A DNA stretch of 64,000 bases from Neoceratodus forsteri (taxonomy: Eukaryota; Chordata; Ceratodontiformes; Ceratodontidae), in contig CM057453.1 of assembly GCA_016271365.2 (NCBI GenBank), forward strand, positions 1,078,321,001 through 1,078,385,000. The letters are read 5' to 3'. This document shows positions 34,401 to 45,484 of the stretch, piece after piece. Position numbers and translations under genes: made by a program. The notes under the pieces are model-generated. The model did no database searches. It saw only the letters and a program-made list of their open reading frames with translations, and had not been told where the DNA came from. Position 1 is the stretch's first letter. Each line of letters opens with the position of its first letter.

Positions 34401-34794
34401 CAGAGGACTGGGTGGTTACACTTGGAAGCACGGTAAGTATGGGCTGCTGGGAGAGGCTGGGTTTTGTAGAGGATGTGGAAGGAGCTAGTCCCCCACATTG
34501 AGCCACAGGCTTTAGCCCTCCCAAAATGGCTGGGAAAACAGACTGCAAACAAAAAAACAAACTGTATGAATGCAGCTACAATAATAAACTGGGACTGAGA
34601 AGGAGCTTCAGGAAAGTTGCAAAAGAGTACTGTATCACTAACTGAAAGCTGATGGTGATGGCAAGCAGAGATGTAGGAGAAAACACCAATTCACAGCAGA
34701 AACAAGACACATGTATGAAGCTGTTGAAGCCAAACCATTGTAAAGCAGTCAGGAACTGCAGTAACAGGAAAGAGCTGGATGAAGAACAGGCATT

Positions 34795-35830
34795 TTTATT
34801 TATTTACTGTAATTGAAAATTGGTAATTGGGAGAGACACAGTGAGCTGGAGCTTGTTTCTGGGTGCAACCACAGAAGGGGAGCAGAGGAGAAACAGCAGC
34901 ATAAAACATAATTGTAAAAAAACTGTAGAACAACAATAGTTACAAAAAATCATACAAAGTTGTAATAAGTACAATATTTGTATATGCAGAGAATAAAATG
35001 TGGCGCAGCTCAAAAAGATCACCTAAGAAGTGTTCATTCTGAAGCGGCAGCAATACTCTGTGAATATGCACACTGTCACAGGCAATAGACCTGAAAGATA
35101 GGATTATGTCTGACCTCGTACTGGAGGGAGGAGGCAGAAGTAGTGTGGTGGTGAAACAAGGCAGGAGCAGGTATCCAGCTGGCTGCTTACCAGGATGGAC
35201 TATGGCTTGGCACAGGAGATGTGAAAAGAAAAGGTAACAGGAACAGGTGGGTAGAGGCTGGAGTTTCATGTAGTGCCTAACAGAGTCAGGGGTTGGGAAG
35301 AGTTGAGGGTAGAAGGGTAGTTTGTTGCAGAGTGAGTGAAGATGATAGGAGAAGACAGATTGCCCAGCAGAGGAGTTGGGGTAGGGGGTGACAAAAGTGT
35401 GATGGTCCCTTAAAAGAAGAGAACAGGAAGCAGGTGTCAGGTGGGACAGCTAAGAGGAAAAGGAATCCAACCAGTATTTGGATATGAAGGCGGTACTGTG
35501 AGCCTGGTGATGAGAAGGCAGAGAGAGAGGATGAACAGGGATGACTACAGTGAACAAGAGTGTGTGCAAGGGGGGAGTTTGTAGCCAAGTAGCAGAAAGA
35601 GCAGCAGAGGGTGTCCAGTCTGGTGAGGGAAGTGGAATGAGTGGCACCATAGACCACATTCATGTAGTCAAAGACAGGGAGCACCATCTTGGTAACAGGC
35701 TCCCTATGAACATGCGGACATGGCAGTCTTTCTTGTGGTACAGTGCACCAAGCTTGGGACAGAGTTTAATATGGAAATGTTGAACATGTGTGCTGGTGCT
35801 GGTACAGCAGAAAATAAAGCCCAGAAAAAC
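34795..35830 (-). mobile_element. L2/Rex1-like LINE 3' end, minus strand
   Basis: Minus-strand frames read LGFIFCCTSTSTHVQHFH and KLCPKLGALYHKKDC, followed by MVLPVFDYMNVVYGATHSTS (about 35687-35628) and LTRLDTLCCSFCYLATNSP. These parallel ILPILDYSNVVYCATPKT in the plus-strand copy at 26716-27876. The 3' end at about 34795 has a TAAATAAATA tail. Frames are broken. Just before the tail, the segment GGTTGCACCCAGAAACAAGC then TCCAGCTCACTGTG is shared with the SINE at 36125-36315. Confidence 0.72.
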
Positions 35831-36110
35831 ATAAGGTAGTACAATAGTATGACAAAAGGAGACCTTCAAATAGAAAATAATGAGCTACCTGCTTAGTGAC
35901 TCTGACAAAGAAGGTGGAAGTGGAAGCAAACTGAAAGCACACAGCAGGAAGCACTGAGGGAAGATCTCTTACAGAAATAATTATGTGACATTTTTGCATG
36001 TTGCACACATAAAACTACCTATGTGGCATGTGTGCTGCAAACATGTTTTTTATGTTAAATTGAAACTGATTGCATGCATGTGCCATGCGTGCAGCAAGAT
36101 GTGGTCACTT
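35805..36110. repeat. Dispersed repeat, copy 1 (copy 2 at 41260-41690)
   Basis: AAACATAAGG..GTACAATA.TATGACAAAA, AAAATAA.GAGCTAC, GACTCTGACA.AGA, GGAAGCAAACTGAAAGCACA and CAGCA.G.ACGCACTGAG-type blocks align in order with 41515-41650. A TGCATG/CATGTG-rich flank (35990-36110) resembles 41260-41420, but lies on the opposite side of the block. Family unknown. Confidence 0.65.
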
Positions 36111-36124
36111 ATAACTGCACACAT

Positions 36125-36315
36125 GAGGGGAAAACATTGTTTAACCAGGAAAGGCACACTAAGCAGGAGCTTGTTTCTAGGTGCAACCTGGGAGCACAAG
36201 GAAGTTAAGTGACTTGCTCAGGATAACACAGTTTACAAGTGTGGGCTGATGAGATTCAAACCCAGATCTCTAGGTTTGTAGCTCACTGCCCTTAACCACT
36301 ACTCTCTACTTCCTG
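36125..36315 (-). mobile_element. tRNA-derived MIR-like (CORE-type) SINE
   Basis: On the minus strand an A-box-like TAGTGGTTAAGGGCA is followed by a B-box-like GGTTTGAATCTC, as in pol III promoters of tRNA-derived SINEs. The body then reads CTGTGTTATCCTGAGCAAGT, CACTTAACTTCC, corresponding to the well-known MIR body ('..TGTGTGACCTTGGGCAAGTCACTTAAC..'). The 3' part (GTTGCACCTAGAAACAAGCT, CCTGCTTAGTGTG) matches the 3' UTR of the LINE at 34795-35830, suggesting that this SINE used the LINE's machinery. Family membership is inferred by eye. Confidence 0.78.
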
Positions 36316-36787
36316 CATACAAATGGCATGCTTGTATCTCAATATAAATCTGCACACATCTGCACACACATATGGCATGCTTATAGCTACTGCCATATTT
36401 TTTAGTTTTCATGTCCCTAGCTACACAGCTGATCTGTAGCACGTATACCATGGAAAACAGATGTGGTTCTTCCCACCTCCCATACACACACTGACCCACA
36501 GAATTACTTAATCACTTCTGTCTGGCCTGAACTCCTATTTTCTCGTCTTAGTTTTGAATGCTTCCATGCAGACTTTAAGGGGCAAACACAAAAGTAGCAA
36601 TAACTCAGCACCTACCCACTCACACAGTCAGGCCCCCCCCCCAATATACACAGTCTGTAATGGCCATGACTACACCGTTACAGACAATCCACCAAGTATA
36701 GGTATAAGTCGAAAGACTCTTAACTGAGTACTAGGAAGCCAGAGGCAGGAGTCTTTAAGGGATGATGCCCACAGGACAGAGTGTGGG

Positions 36788-36945
36788 GTGCACTCCTTTG
36801 AAATGAATGAGGTTATTTTTATGACTATTTTATACATTATGATGGTCCTTGTTAGTCGAGCAGTGGTCTTCATTAATCTCCAGCTCACTATCATAATGTA
36901 TAAAATAATCATAAAAAATACCCCATTCATTTCAAAGGGTGTGCC
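36788..36945. mobile_element. 158-bp palindromic (foldback/MITE-like) element
   Basis: The left arm (36789-36855) and the reverse complement of the right arm (36880-36945) share CCTTTGAAATGAATG, GGTATTTTTTATGA/GGTTATTTTTATGA and CTATTTTATACATTATGAT. A ~25-bp diverged centre separates the arms. No flanking target duplication is evident. Confidence 0.82.
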
Positions 36946-37831
36946 CTCGCAGTCTCCCTTGCCTTATGTCATAACATGTGTGAGCACAGAGGTGTGGATA
37001 TCAGCTTCACGGGGGATGGGCATATGCCTGACTATAGTGGGGCTCTAATAGTCTTTGCATACCATATCTCTCAGCCCTCATTTTACCCCTGAAAACTGCC
37101 CTTTTCCTCATCCATCCCTCATGGAAAAAATGCAGCTCACACAGAGGAAGTCATATACATTTAGACTTTATGGCAGGGGCACCATTTCAGATTTCAATGG
37201 GGGGGGCAACAACCAGTGGAGGCCAGGTGCCAGTTAGCTCCTAGAAGGCAAGCTCTGGAACATCTGTAAAAGGTAAAACTTATTTGTTTTGATTGAAAAG
37301 TGATATGCAAAACAGGAAAAATTCAAATGTAGAAGATTCATCTGTCTACCGAGGGGCAAAATCTGAGACTGTATATGTAAGCACCTGTCAAGAAGCTCCG
37401 CGCATTTGCACAGGCACTGTGGTGGGATATTTGAAGGGGTTGCACATGGCGCAACAGTGTTGCACCATGCTCAATCCACTTATGCGTCTCAGTGCGATAT
37501 TCAAAGAGGGATGTTGCACTGCACAAATCCCGATGCACCGGGGTGCACCAGTAATGTATGCGGCGCAAGTGTGGGGGCATGCCCATGCGGCACATCCTGA
37601 TATTCAGCCCGGAATGTGCGGCACATATGCAGGCATAAACCCACCTTGCACCGCACAGGGGGGTGCAAAGATCTGCCCCTGAAAAGCAGGAGCAAGTCCT
37701 GGCCACCCACAGGTGAGCAGCTGTATTGAAGGGTGCAACAAGGCAGCCACCTGCTGTGGGTGGCCACCCGACCTCCAGTGACACAGTATGGGTGTCGTGC
37801 CCCCCCGATCATGGGCATAATAAATTTCTAT

Positions 37832-38040
37832 CCCTGGTGGTCCAGTGGACCCAATCCCGAGCCCAATTGTGGGCTGTAGTTCAAATCATATTCCCTAGTG
37901 GTCCAATGGACCTGCTCCCCTGGCCGATCACAGGCAAATAAAGATATTAATTCCCTGGTGGTCCAGTGGACCCGATCCCCATCCTGATCATGGGTGAATA
38001 ATGCAATTAACTCCCTGGTGGTCCAGTGGTACCCCCACCC
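37832..38040 (+). repeat. 60-bp minisatellite, left arm
   Basis: Four 60-61-bp units, each with CCCT(G/A)GTGGTCCA(G/A)TGGAC, CCGATC and a TGGGC.AATA-type block. Confidence 0.9.
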
Positions 38041-38409
38041 CACCTGCTCACTGAGACCCGCCACCCAGCTCCCTCCTGGTCAGCGGCGGGTGGCAGCTCC
38101 CCACTCATAAGCTGCCCGGCTGCCCGCCGACTGACAGCATACAGTACAGCTGTATGCCTATTGGTCCACTGCATGGGCCAATGGGAGTGCAGACCGTACT
38201 GTACTACACAGTCCCAAAATGTGAATTCATTCACATTTCGGGACTGAATAACTATTCAGTCTGCACCCCAGTGTGCCCACGCATGAATCAACAGGCATAC
38301 AGCTGTACTGCTATCTACAGTCGGTGGGAGGCGGGTGGTTTGCTGGTGGGGATCTGCCGCCTGCCACTGACCGGGTAGTGGTTGGTGGGTCTCAGGTGGG
38401 TGGGGAAGG

Positions 38410-38735
38410 GGTTACTGCTGGACCACCAGGGATCTAATTGCATTATTTGTCCACAATCGGGCCAGGGATCGGGTCCACTAGACACCAGGGAATTGATTTC
38501 TTTATTTGCCCATGATCGGGCCAGGGATCGGGTCCACTGGATCACCGGGGAATATTATTTACACTACAGCCTGCGATCGAGCAGGTGAGCAGGTCCACTG
38601 GACCACCAGGGAGTGCAGTATGATATGCCCATGATCAGGCGCTGGGGTGGGGACCACTGGACCACCAGGGTTTATATATGTTATGCCCACTATTGGGCCC
38701 TGGCGTGGGGTCCACTGGACCACCAGGGATTTATT
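38410..38735 (-). repeat. 60-bp minisatellite, right arm (inverted)
   Basis: Six units of 58-61 bp containing TCCACTGGACCACCAGGG, the reverse complement of the left-arm units. There are two more copies than on the left, which accounts for most of the arm-length difference. Confidence 0.9.
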
Positions 38736-39199
38736 TATGTTATGCCCACAATCGGGTGTTGGGGTGCGTTGCCCGCTGAAGGGCAGGAGGCGTCAGTCCC
38801 CGATGTCTGCAGCTTGGTAAGGTGCCAGATACAAGTCGCTGGGGAGTGGTGCACCTGCATGCACATGGGGCCATAATGACATGCAGATGGACCCATTTGC
38901 ACCTTGCATGCATAATGGCCTCATTTGCATGCCCAGCACTGAATATCATGGTTGCAGTACCTAGCGCACCCACACTTGTGCTGGAACATCCCCCTACTCC
39001 TCACTTGTCACTTGTGCTGATGCAGTGCCACTGCATCATGCGTAGTGCGGGTGGCCCCAGTGCCATATTCAACGGTGCTGATTCATGGAGCAGCACCATT
39101 GGGTATCACCCGAACCATGCCCCGGCGCATCCCAGTTGCACTGCGCCCATGCTTGTGGCCCTGCCTGGCGCATTCTGAATATCCCACTCAGTGCATGCA

Positions 39200-41260
39200 C
39201 ACATGTTCAAGGAGGCAGCAGTCACCTGCCTGCTTGAATGTGCAAGCTGATTCAATCTTGAATGTTCAGCTTTTCAAACTGGGAGAGCCCACCTGCCCTG
39301 TTCCACTACAAACAACAAACAGTAACCTTATATTATTGGGTCAAAGCATCCCACACACTTGCTTGTAGCCTTAATTCAGCTACAAATATCACAAAACATT
39401 AACAAATTTAAATTAGTTGACCTTCAGGCTTCAGGCACCATACCAACTCTTGAGTCTCTCTTGTCTTTAGCTCGACTCTTTTTACTTCACTGAGTCAGCC
39501 AGTCTCTCTCATCACTCAGGATTTTTTGATTTAGGCATTTAGCACATATTATCATTCTCTCACACAGACTTCAAGCCCATACTCTGGAGCAGATTTTGGC
39601 ATAAGCACACCTGAGTACTAACTGTTTTTTTTTTCTTAGATGAAGTTCTAAACCCCTCCCCTAAAAAAACCCAACCCAACTCCATTCCATTCAATACCCA
39701 TCCCATGCAGGTCATGAAGTCACCCGAAGGTGCAGAAAAGTGAAAAGCACATCAATATTTCAGTCCTTCCTCCTTTCCTAAGCCTCATGTAAGAAATTCT
39801 TTACTTTTACTTACCCAGCCATCTGGTCAGAACCTGAGGCCTGGCCTAGTGTGCCACCAGCCCAGTTTTCAGCTGCTCCTCCTCTGCCTTTCTGCCAGAA
39901 TCTGGATGCTGCAATCGACTGTCCTGGGTACCGACTGTGGTCCGTGACCAAGTCACCTCACCGACTGAACCTACCCAACCTGTGTGCTTGCTTCTTACTT
40001 GGCTGCCACCGTGGCTGCTGCCATGCAGTGCTGATCAAGGCCTGTGAAGGCCACCCACACCTCCATCACCATTGCTGCTAGGCCTAGCTTGCTGCTGTGG
40101 GGGGGGCTGCACTATTTTTTATTGTGAGGCGAGCCTAGTCCTGTAGGTATATAGCCTAGTGGCTGAACTAGCTTCTGGCTTACCCCCTGCCCCTTCAACC
40201 ATCGACCAACAAAAATAGTGTGCCACAATGCTGCTATCATGAACTCAGTGCTCACTGACTCCTCCAAGCTGTATTATGTAGCCTGCCTACTCTGTGGCAG
40301 TAAAGACAGTGTCACGATTGCACAACTCTTGTGCTTAAACTTGCTCAAAGCTCCTGCATGTTACGCGTGATGGTACCACCACTAATAGGTGGAGAGGGTG
40401 GACAATACAACACAGACACAGTCAAGTCAGGAGCACACCCACAGATGCAGCATGTGCACACACAGGCCGATGGGGACACATACTGAGCAAAATGATGAAA
40501 TCCAAATTTAATGCCATTATTGCCACACCATAAGAACAACCTAGGCACAGATGTAAGTGGGGAGAACTGCCCCCCCACCTAAACAGCACCCTTGCTTTAT
40601 GGTAGAAATTCATTCTCTGGTGCTAATATTTATATAAGTAAATACAATGGTTTCAACTACATTCTGAGATATCTCCATGTTTCAGGATGTGTCTCTCATT
40701 ATGAGGGTTGGTGACCCTCATTGTCCCTCATTATGAGTGTCCATGTCCCTCATTTAAGTGACAAAAAGTGAGGTATGGTGCATGCTTCAAGGGCCCTACT
40801 CAGCACGAGTGCTGAGCATGACCATAGTGTATATGCTGCATACAGAATGACAAAGTAAAAGTAAGTGAGCAGTAACAGTCATGGAGAAACACATTTGTAA
40901 CACTAAATATACATAAGGGGATTTGCATGGCCCAAAACAAAAAGGTCAGGCTTCACACCACACAGGTCCCTCTGGAATGGGGAGGGATGTGTTGGCTGAC
41001 TACTAAGACCAAAGATTAATGGGGTAATTTCTTAGGCATTTAATGCTGTAACCAAAAATTCTTTACATATTAATGTCAATTTAATAACAAAAATCAAAAG
41101 CCATTAAACAATTTGCAAAAGGATTTAATGGTGAGAATTAATGAGTTTGCCTGATTTTAATAGGAAATCAATGGAAATGTTATTTTAATGTCTCCAATTG
41201 CTAGCAGTTGTATGAGAAATAGAAACTGATGTGTTTTCTAATTGAGATTTATGCCAATGT
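39200..41260. other. Unassigned, ~2 kb
   Basis: No ORF above 77 codons and no recognised repeat. A G-run occurs near 40098 and a T-run near 39626. Confidence 0.4.
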
Positions 41261-41690
41261 AGCTGCTGCATGCATGTCAAGCATGCAACATGTGAACCTG
41301 ATGTGATTTTTAGAAGATGTTCACACCAGCTTACTTGCTATAAACATGTCACGCTTGCGGCATGTGGACCTGATGTGCTTTTTAGATCGGTTTTGCTTAG
41401 GTTCACTTTGTGTATACTAACCACGTGCAAACATTGCACAATTAAGTGTGTGACATGCATTTTGCATGTACACAGCACACTTATATTTCTGTAAGGGATA
41501 GGACAAAGAACAGCAGCTAAAACATAAGAAAATACAATAACATGACAAAATCAGGCCTTTAAACACAAAATAAAGAGCTACTTACATAGAACTCTGACAT
41601 AGATAATGGAAGCAAATGGAAAGTACACAGCATGGACGCACTGAGTAGAAGCAACAAACAGCTGCCTTAAAGAAAAGTAGGAGTACAACA
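41260..41690. repeat. Dispersed repeat, copy 2 (with copy 1 at 35805-36110)
   Basis: 41515-41650 aligns with 35820-35960 (see copy 1). The flank at 41260-41420 holds a two-copy ~68-bp repeat around CATGTGAACCTGATGTGATT / CATGTGGACCTGATGTGCTT. Confidence 0.6.
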
Positions 41691-42069
41691 CTATAGCCAG
41701 AGAAAGCAACAAAATAATAACCCAATGAGCAGCAGAGGCACAGACCAAACAGAATCCAAAGGAAATGAAATAGAAAGGCCCAAAGCAACTGAGGATGCAG
41801 CAGCATTTAAATGAGTAGAGTGTATGATCAGCTGGCCTCTGAACCCCTGGTTTTAGGCTGTCACGTGTTCCTCCTCATTTTCCTGTTCCATTTTTCTGTC
41901 AGTTTCAGGTTGTTCCTCCTCTGGCTGTTGTTCCCTCCCTGCCTCATTGTGTACCTTATGTGTAATATTTTCTTGCTCACGTGTAGTATTTTCTACACTG
42001 CTGCTTGATGTTCCAAAGTTGTCTATTTTATCTACAAGCTTAGACTGTTAAAAATAGAATAAACAAGCA

Positions 42070-43395
42070 TTTGTCAGTGCTGAATGTTGATTGCGCTGGT
42101 GTGTTGAGCTCGCTCACTGTCCCTCTGTCATTCACTTAGTCTGTTTCTCCCAGGGCTGCAGCCTGCCCTTTTGTACTGGGCTCCTGGCTCTGTTGACGCC
42201 TTTTTCTGCCCACAAAGAAATCTGCAGCAGTCCCGACAATGCTCCGTTGAGCTCGCTTAGTCCTCTTATCTGACTTGCTCATTCCGTTTGTGGTCACGTT
42301 GCAGGTTGCCCTTTTTTATTGGGCTCCTGCCTGCTTTTCCACCATTTGCAGCAGTTACAATACAGCTCCATTGAGCTCACTCACTCCCCTTCTCTCACTA
42401 GCTCATTCTGGTTTTTCTGCCACTGCAGGCTGCCATTTTGTACTGGGCCCCTGCGTGCATTGCTGCCTTTTTCTGCCCACAAACAATTCTGCAGCAGTCC
42501 CAACAGAGCTCCATTGAGCTCACTCACTCCCCCCCCCCCCACCACTTGCTCATTCTGTGTCTCCTGCCGCTGCAGGCTGCCCTTTTGTACTGGGCTCCTG
42601 CCTGCATTGGTGGCTTGTTCTAGCCAGAAAGAAATGTGAAGCAGTCCGGACACAGCTCCATTGAGCTCACTCACTCCCCCTCTCTCACTTACTCATTCCG
42701 TTTCTGCCCACGCTGCAAGCTGGCCTTTTGTACTGTCCTTCTGCCTGCGTTGCTGCATTTTCTACTCACAAAGAAATCTGCAGCAGTCACAATAGAGCTC
42801 CGTTGAGCTCACTCACTACCGAGCTGTCACTCACTCATTCTGTTTCTCTTGGCGCTGCTGGCTGCGCTTGTGTAGGGGGCTGCTGTCCACAAATAAATCC
42901 GCAGCTTTACCGAAAAAGCTCCATTGAGGTCATTCAGTCTCCCTCTGTCACGCTGTCAATCTGTTTGTCCTGGCGCTGCAAGTGGCGCTTTTGTACGGGG
43001 CTCCTACCTGCATTGGCGTCTTTTTCTGGTAACAAAGAAATCTGCAGCAGTCCTGATAGAGCTCTGTTGAACTCACTCAGTCCCCCTGTCTCACTCATTT
43101 GTACTGTTTCTCCCACTGCTGCAGGCTGGCCTTTTCTACTGGGCCCCTGCCTGCATTGACGCTCTTTTCTGCCCACAAAGAAATCCGCAGCAGTCCTGAC
43201 AGCGCTCCGGTGAGTTCGATCACTCCCCCTCCCTCACTCACTCTCTCGTTCTGTTTCTCCCACTGCTGCAGGCTGCCCTTTTGTACTTGCCTCTTGCATT
43301 GTGGCCTTTTTCTGCCTACAGACAAATCGGGAGCAGTTCCGACAGAGTTCAGTTGAGCTCGGTCAATCCCCCTTCTCACTCGTTCCATCTTAATC
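42070..43395 (+). repeat. ~143-bp tandem satellite, about 9-10 copies
   Basis: The TTGAGCTCACTCACT-like block recurs at about 42103, 42247, 42371, 42514, 42661, 42803, 42924, 43067, 43210 and 43353. Most spacings are 142-147 bp and two short units are 121-124 bp. Each unit includes TTCTGTTTCTCCCACTGCTG, CAGGCTGCCCTTTTGTACTG, GGCTCCTGCCTGCATTG, CCACAAAGAAATCTGCAGCA and GTCC.GACAGAGCTC. Both strands are largely free of stops across several units, but 143 is not a multiple of 3 and codon periodicity is not kept, so I do not call it coding. Confidence 0.93.
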
Positions 43396-44715
43396 TGTTC
43401 CAAACACTGATGTCCCACAGCGACAGTGCTATTCTCCGTCAGGAGTGCAAAAACATACTTTAGCCAGCATGTGAAAAATGACAGCTGTACTGTTTAGAAG
43501 GAGGTGTGAAAGAATGCCACTGTTGAAAATGTGGCGTGAAAATATTACAAATTTGCAAAGTTACAAGGGTGCGTAGAAACAGTTGAACGCACGCTTGTAA
43601 CACAGTCATGTTATAGAGTTTTGTCACCAAAATTCCAACATAGGGATTTTACAACCTCTGCTCATGAACAGTGCCACTGTCATTTTCTTTATCTGTCCCG
43701 AACACTGATTTCCCACAGCGACCACGTTATTCTGTGCTGCAATTGTGAAACCACACTTCACTCAGGATGTGAAAAATGACAGCTGTGCTGCTCATAATGA
43801 GGTGTGAAAAATTGCCATTGTTGAAAATGTGGCATGACACTATTACGAATTTGCAAAGTTACAAGGGTGTATGGAAAGTGTGCAGTGCAACTCATTTGAT
43901 GGGCTATCATCACCAAATTTTCAACATAGGCATTTTAGGACCTCTGCTCATGAACAGTATCACTGTCATTTTATTTCTCCATCCCAGACAGTGATTTCCC
44001 ACAGCGACTGCTCTATTCTGTGCCGGAACTGCGAAAACACATTTCAGCCAGGATGGGAAAAATGACAGCTGTGCTGTTCATAAGTAGGTGTGGGAAAATG
44101 GCAATGTTGAAAATCTGGAGTGAAAATACTGTACATTCGCGAAGTTACGAGCATGCGTGCAAACTGCGCAATGCACGCTCATAACACAGTCATTTTATGG
44201 AGTATTGTTACCAAATTTTCCACATAGCCATTTCAGGACCTCTACTCGTGAACACTGTCACTGTAATTTTCTTAATCTGTCCCGAACACTGATTTCTGAC
44301 AGCAACTGCGCAATTGTGCACTGGAAGTGCGAAAACACATTTCTGCCAGGATATAAACAATGACAGCTGTACTGTTCACAAGGAGGTGTGACAAAATGCC
44401 AATGTTGAAAATCTGGCATCAAAATATTGCAAATTCATGAAGTTACATGTGTGCATAGCAACTGTGCAGCGCACGCTTGTAAAACAGTCATTTTGGGGAA
44501 TTTTTCCACCAAATTTGCAACATAGGCCTTTTGAGAGCCCACCTAATGAACACTGGTGTTGTTGTTTCATTTATCAGCCCCCAAAGATGATTCCACACAG
44601 TGACCGCAAAATAACCTTTCAGAGCTGATTAACACCATGACAGTTCAAGCATTCATGAGGAGGGGTCCCAAAAACCCCATGTCGAAAATTTGGTAAAAAA
44701 AAATTCCCAAAAATG
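43395..44715 (+). repeat. ~298-bp tandem satellite, 4 copies plus a diverged fifth
   Basis: The TGTCCCGAACACTGATTTCC block starts at about 43395, 43694, 43980, 44278 and 44576, spacings 298, 286, 298, 298 bp. Internal blocks conserved in order are AAAAATGACAGCTGTGCTGT, AGGTGTGAAAAAATGCCA, TGTTGAAAATGTGGC, TTACAAGGGTG, CACCAAATTTTCAACATAGG and CTCATGAACA. It begins immediately where the 143-bp array ends, with no unique DNA between. Confidence 0.93.
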
Positions 44716-44929
44716 CCTGAGATATGCACTAAAGTTGAAAAAACCCTGTTCATTACATTGTACAGCTTACCGGCATTTCCTCAGTTCACGGTCGGTTTTG
44801 AAGAGTGCAGACGTGTTCCCGGTCCACAGAAGATCATCGCGCCAGACTCCAGAGGAAAGTATGGGGTGAGGGGGGGTGTGAGGAGGCAGGGTGCACAGTG
44901 GGTGGGTGAAGGTGGTGGGTGGGCAGCAC

Positions 44930-45420
44930 GGAGACTATGAGGGACCATTTTCTGCTTTTCAGGGGGGGAAAGCAAAAGACTTTGTGGGACAGATTTTTCT
45001 TTTACAGGGGCATGTGGCATGCTGGGGTGGGCTCCCAGCGTGCCACCAACAGATTTCTTTTGGGGGGGCCAGCAATAGCCAACGGGGGATTGGGCACCCC
45101 CATTGGCACACAAAGGGTGGGAGTCATTATGCCGATGAGGATTGGGCACCCCGTTGGCAGGAATAACAGTGTGTGGGGGGGCACCAATGGCTTTCTCTTG
45201 GCGGGGGCAGCAATAGCCGATGGGGGATTGGGCACCCCCCTCAGCACACAAAGGGGGGGCTTCATTATGCCTACAGGAATTGGGCACCTTGTTGGTAGAA
45301 AAAGAAAGCATGGGGGGGTGACAGAATGCCGACGGGGACTGGGATTCCCCATCAGCAAACTGAAAAGGGGGACACTGAAGCCGATGGGGACTGAGGCCCC
45401 CATCGGCACATAAACACAAT
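44930..45420 (+). repeat. G-rich tandem repeat, ~139-bp period with shorter subrepeats
   Basis: CCAGCAATAGCCAACGGGGG at about 45069 and GCAGCAATAGCCGATGGGGG at about 45208 mark two ~139-bp units. Inside each, GATTGGGCACCCC..TTGGCA recurs roughly every 50-70 bp, with G-runs of 5-7. The strong strand asymmetry leaves minus-strand ORFs of up to 212 codons (44781-45419). They are low-complexity Pro/His-rich and have no domain, so I do not call them genes. Confidence 0.82.
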
Positions 45421-45430
45421 GGGGGGGATT

Positions 45431-45481
45431 ATATTGTTTGTGAACACTGCGGCAACCCACCACCATGTTCACAAACAATAT
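45431..45481. repeat. Perfect 15-bp-stem inverted repeat (hairpin)
   Basis: ATATTGTTTGTGAAC (45431-45445) is exactly complementary to GTTCACAAACAATAT (45467-45481), with a 21-nt loop. It lies directly at the distal edge of the G-rich array. Confidence 0.95.
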
Positions 45482-45484
45482 CAG

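Larger units (their letters stand above)
37414..39194. mobile_element. ~1.8-kb foldback element with 60-bp repeats in both arms
   Basis: The terminal repeats GCACTGTGGTGGGATATTTG (37414-) and, on the minus strand, GCACTGAGTGGGATATTCAG (39194-) match at about 19 of 22 bases. The left arm carries four 60-bp units containing CCCTGGTGGTCCAGTGGACC (starts 37832, 37893, 37953, 38013). The right arm carries six in reverse orientation (ends 38431, 38490, 38550, 38611, 38670, 38728). The spacer between them is itself palindromic, with its axis at about 38228 inside 38210-38245. No transposase is encoded, so it would be non-autonomous. Flanking 8-mers ttgcacag and atgcacac share six bases, a tentative target duplication. 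Confidence 0.85.

Noticed and set aside
42275..43418. ORFs on both strands of the 143-bp array as coding sequence
   Set aside because: The period is not a multiple of three, unit lengths vary by ~20 bp, and open frames occur on both strands because the unit is poor in stop trinucleotides.
44781..45419. 212-codon minus-strand ORF as a gene
   Set aside because: It lies entirely in a G-rich tandem array, overlaps open frames on both strands and is low-complexity Pro/His-rich with no domain.
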